Shown one piece after another: positions 6,722 through 7,226 of a DNA stretch of 7,226 bases; position 1 is the stretch's first letter; each line of letters opens with the position of its first letter. A program made the translations under genes and the position numbers. This DNA comes from Actinomycetota bacterium (lineage in GTDB: Bacteria; Actinomycetota; Thermoleophilia; Gaiellales; Gaiellaceae). Under the pieces are notes generated by a model, which had not been told where the DNA came from, did no database searches, and was given only the letters and a program-made list of their open reading frames with translations. The stretch lies in assembly GCA_016870235.1 (NCBI GenBank), contig VGCB01000134.1:1-7226 (forward strand). The letters are read 5' to 3'.

Positions 6722-6777
6722 AGTGCGGCGTCCCGAACCGGCACGGACTCCCGTCAAACGTTGCGAGAAGCCGCACT
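6722..6777. repeat. Imperfect inverted repeat (hairpin 2 of the element)
   Basis: AGTGCGGC (6722-6729) pairs exactly with GCCGCACT (6770-6777). Pairing continues with interruptions (TC with GA, CG with CG, then CG 6739-6740 with CG 6759-6760), and a small inner hairpin ACGG/CCGT (6743-6746 with 6751-6754) caps it. Its left arm begins with the same 11 bases, AGTGCGGCGTC, as hairpin 1. The two hairpins are 54-56 bases long and separated by about 16-17 bases, so the element looks like a duplicated or paired repeat unit that has since diverged. Confidence 0.75.
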
Positions 6778-6790
6778 AGGAGATCGGGGG
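6778..6790 (+). promoter_or_regulatory. Ribosome-binding region of the thiolase
   Basis: AGGAG at 6778-6782 is the best Shine-Dalgarno match but sits 14 bases before the GTG at 6797; the GGGGG run at 6786-6790 is at better spacing (six bases) but a weaker match. The AGGAG begins inside the right CTAG of the repeat element, so the element border lies directly on the thiolase translation signal. Confidence 0.4.
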
Positions 6791-6796
6791 TGTTGG

Positions 6797-7226
6797 GTGC
6801 ACGCGGATGATGTCGCTGTCGTCAGCGCGGTGCGGACGCCGTTCGCGCGGTTTGGCGGCTCGTTGCGTGACTTCTCGCTGCCCGAGCTCGGCGGGATCGC
6901 GGTGGCGGAGGCGATCCGCCGCGCGGGGATCGAGCCGGGTGACGTGGACGAGGTCGCGATGGGCGTCAACCTGCCCGGCGCCGACCGGTCGATCGCACGC
7001 CAGGTGCTGATCGAGGCGGGGATCCCGCCCGAGCGCGTCGCGTACACGTGTGATCGCGCCTGTTGCTCGTCGCTGGCCGCGATCACGCTCGCATCCCGAT
7101 CGTTGCGGCTCGACGACGCGAAGATCGCTGTCGCCGGCGGGACGGAGAACATGAGCCGCGTGCCGTACTTCCTCACCCAGCAGCGGTGGGGGCACTCGCT
7201 GGGCGACGTGGTGTTGAAGGATCAGC
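6797..7226 (+). CDS. Thiolase family protein (acetyl-CoA acyltransferase/acetyltransferase), N-terminal part (3' truncated by window edge)
   Basis: 143 codons are visible of a gene that would normally run to about 390 residues; the frame is open to the window end. Thiolases cleave 3-ketoacyl-CoA with CoA, or run the reverse Claisen condensation. The start reads VHADDVAVVSAVRTPFARFG, the classical thiolase N-terminus, so GTG 6797 is the likely start; no other plausible in-frame start is close upstream. SLPELGGIAVAEAIRRAGI (27-45) and VDEVAMGVNLPG (50-61) follow. The nucleophile motif is DRACCSSLAAI with the active cysteine at Cys89. AGGTENMSRVPYFL (113-126) matches the conserved GG-E-MS-P stretch. 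Against the usual N-R-x-C-x-S-G-L motif, this has Asp for Asn and Ser for Gly. The His and second Cys of the active site would lie beyond the window. With the CoA-transferase upstream it suggests an acyl-CoA degradation pathway; before insertion of the repeat element the two genes would have formed a tight operon. Confidence 0.9.
   Translation, partial: MHADDVAVVSAVRTPFARFGGSLRDFSLPELGGIAVAEAIRRAGIEPGDVDEVAMGVNLPGADRSIARQVLIEAGIPPERVAYTCDRACCSSLAAITLASRSLRLDDAKIAVAGGTENMSRVPYFLTQQRWGHSLGDVVLKDQ

Larger units (their letters stand above)
6649..6779. mobile_element. Putative MITE-like non-autonomous element with CTAG duplications and terminal inverted repeats
   Basis: The stretch starts with CTAG (6649-6652) and ends with CTAG (6776-6779). 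Including these, the outer ends are inverted repeats of 21 bases (6649-6669 against 6759-6779) with 19 matches, ending CTAGTGCGGC and GCCGCACTAG. If the CTAG copies are a target duplication, the element proper is 6653-6775, 123 bp, with 17-bp inverted ends beginning TGCGGC. It carries no transposase and fills essentially the whole gap between the CoA-transferase stop and the thiolase Shine-Dalgarno. Excision leaving one CTAG would give GTCGTCTAGGAGATCGG: the stop TAG then overlaps an AGGAG and the GTG start follows 17 bases later, a normal operon junction. Because CTAG is itself a palindrome, it could alternatively be part of the inverted repeat and not a duplication. A REP/BIME-type repeat pair is the main alternative. 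Confidence 0.6.

Noticed and set aside
6649..6779. CRISPR array interpretation of the repeated AGTGCGGC units
   Set aside because: The copies alternate in orientation, spacing is irregular, and no regular repeat-spacer pattern or cas gene is present.
6807..7010. ATG-started 67-codon frame inside the thiolase
   Set aside because: It is out of frame with the conserved thiolase sequence and ends early; the thiolase frame from GTG 6797 shows the family motifs throughout.

Overview
The window is GC-rich throughout. It is densely packed with four-base stop/start overlaps, short intergenic gaps and frequent GTG starts. Together with a BMP/YufO-type nucleoside transporter, a PaaX-family regulator and a family III CoA-transferase, this suggests a high-GC soil-type bacterium. 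An actinobacterium, possibly of the Thermoleophilia kind, is the best guess, but that is an inference from style and not a marker-based assignment.

Layout. (1) Positions 1-2725, plus strand: the end of an ABC transporter operon, with the C-terminal half of a two-domain ATPase (cut by the window edge) and two paralogous membrane permeases, joined by ATGA and GTGA overlaps. The family (COG3845-like ATPase with BPD_transp_2 permeases) imports nucleosides or related compounds; the binding lipoprotein is not in the window. (2) Positions 2726-2930: a convergent intergenic region holding a perfect 9+1+9 palindrome and a possible terminator hairpin. (3) Positions 2931-4427, minus strand: an ATZ/TRZ-type amidohydrolase, probably an aminohydrolase/deaminase acting on a purine-, pyrimidine- or triazine-like ring. 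(4) Positions 4428-4479: a 52-bp divergent promoter region. (5) Positions 4480-5367, plus strand: a PaaX-family repressor. (6) Positions 5432-6652: a CaiB/BaiF (family III) CoA-transferase. (7) Positions 6649-6779: a compact element of inverted repeats filling the gap between two genes. (8) Positions 6797 to the window end: the N-terminal third of a thiolase.

How the genes may work together. The transporter and the convergent amidohydrolase would fit uptake and deamination of a nucleobase or nucleoside, but nothing in the sequence fixes the substrate. The PaaX-type regulator, CoA-transferase and thiolase look like the start of a catabolic module: a carboxylic acid is activated by CoA transfer and the acyl-CoA is cleaved by thiolysis. 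The regulator probably responds to an acyl-CoA and may control both the divergent amidohydrolase and the genes downstream.

The most notable observation is the element at 6649-6779. It has CTAG at both ends, imperfect 17-bp terminal inverted repeats inside them, and two internal hairpins (one a perfect 21-bp stem). Removing it with one CTAG copy restores a tight operon junction in which the CoA-transferase stop codon overlaps the thiolase ribosome-binding site. This supports insertion of a small non-autonomous mobile element (MITE-like) into a CTAG target within an operon.
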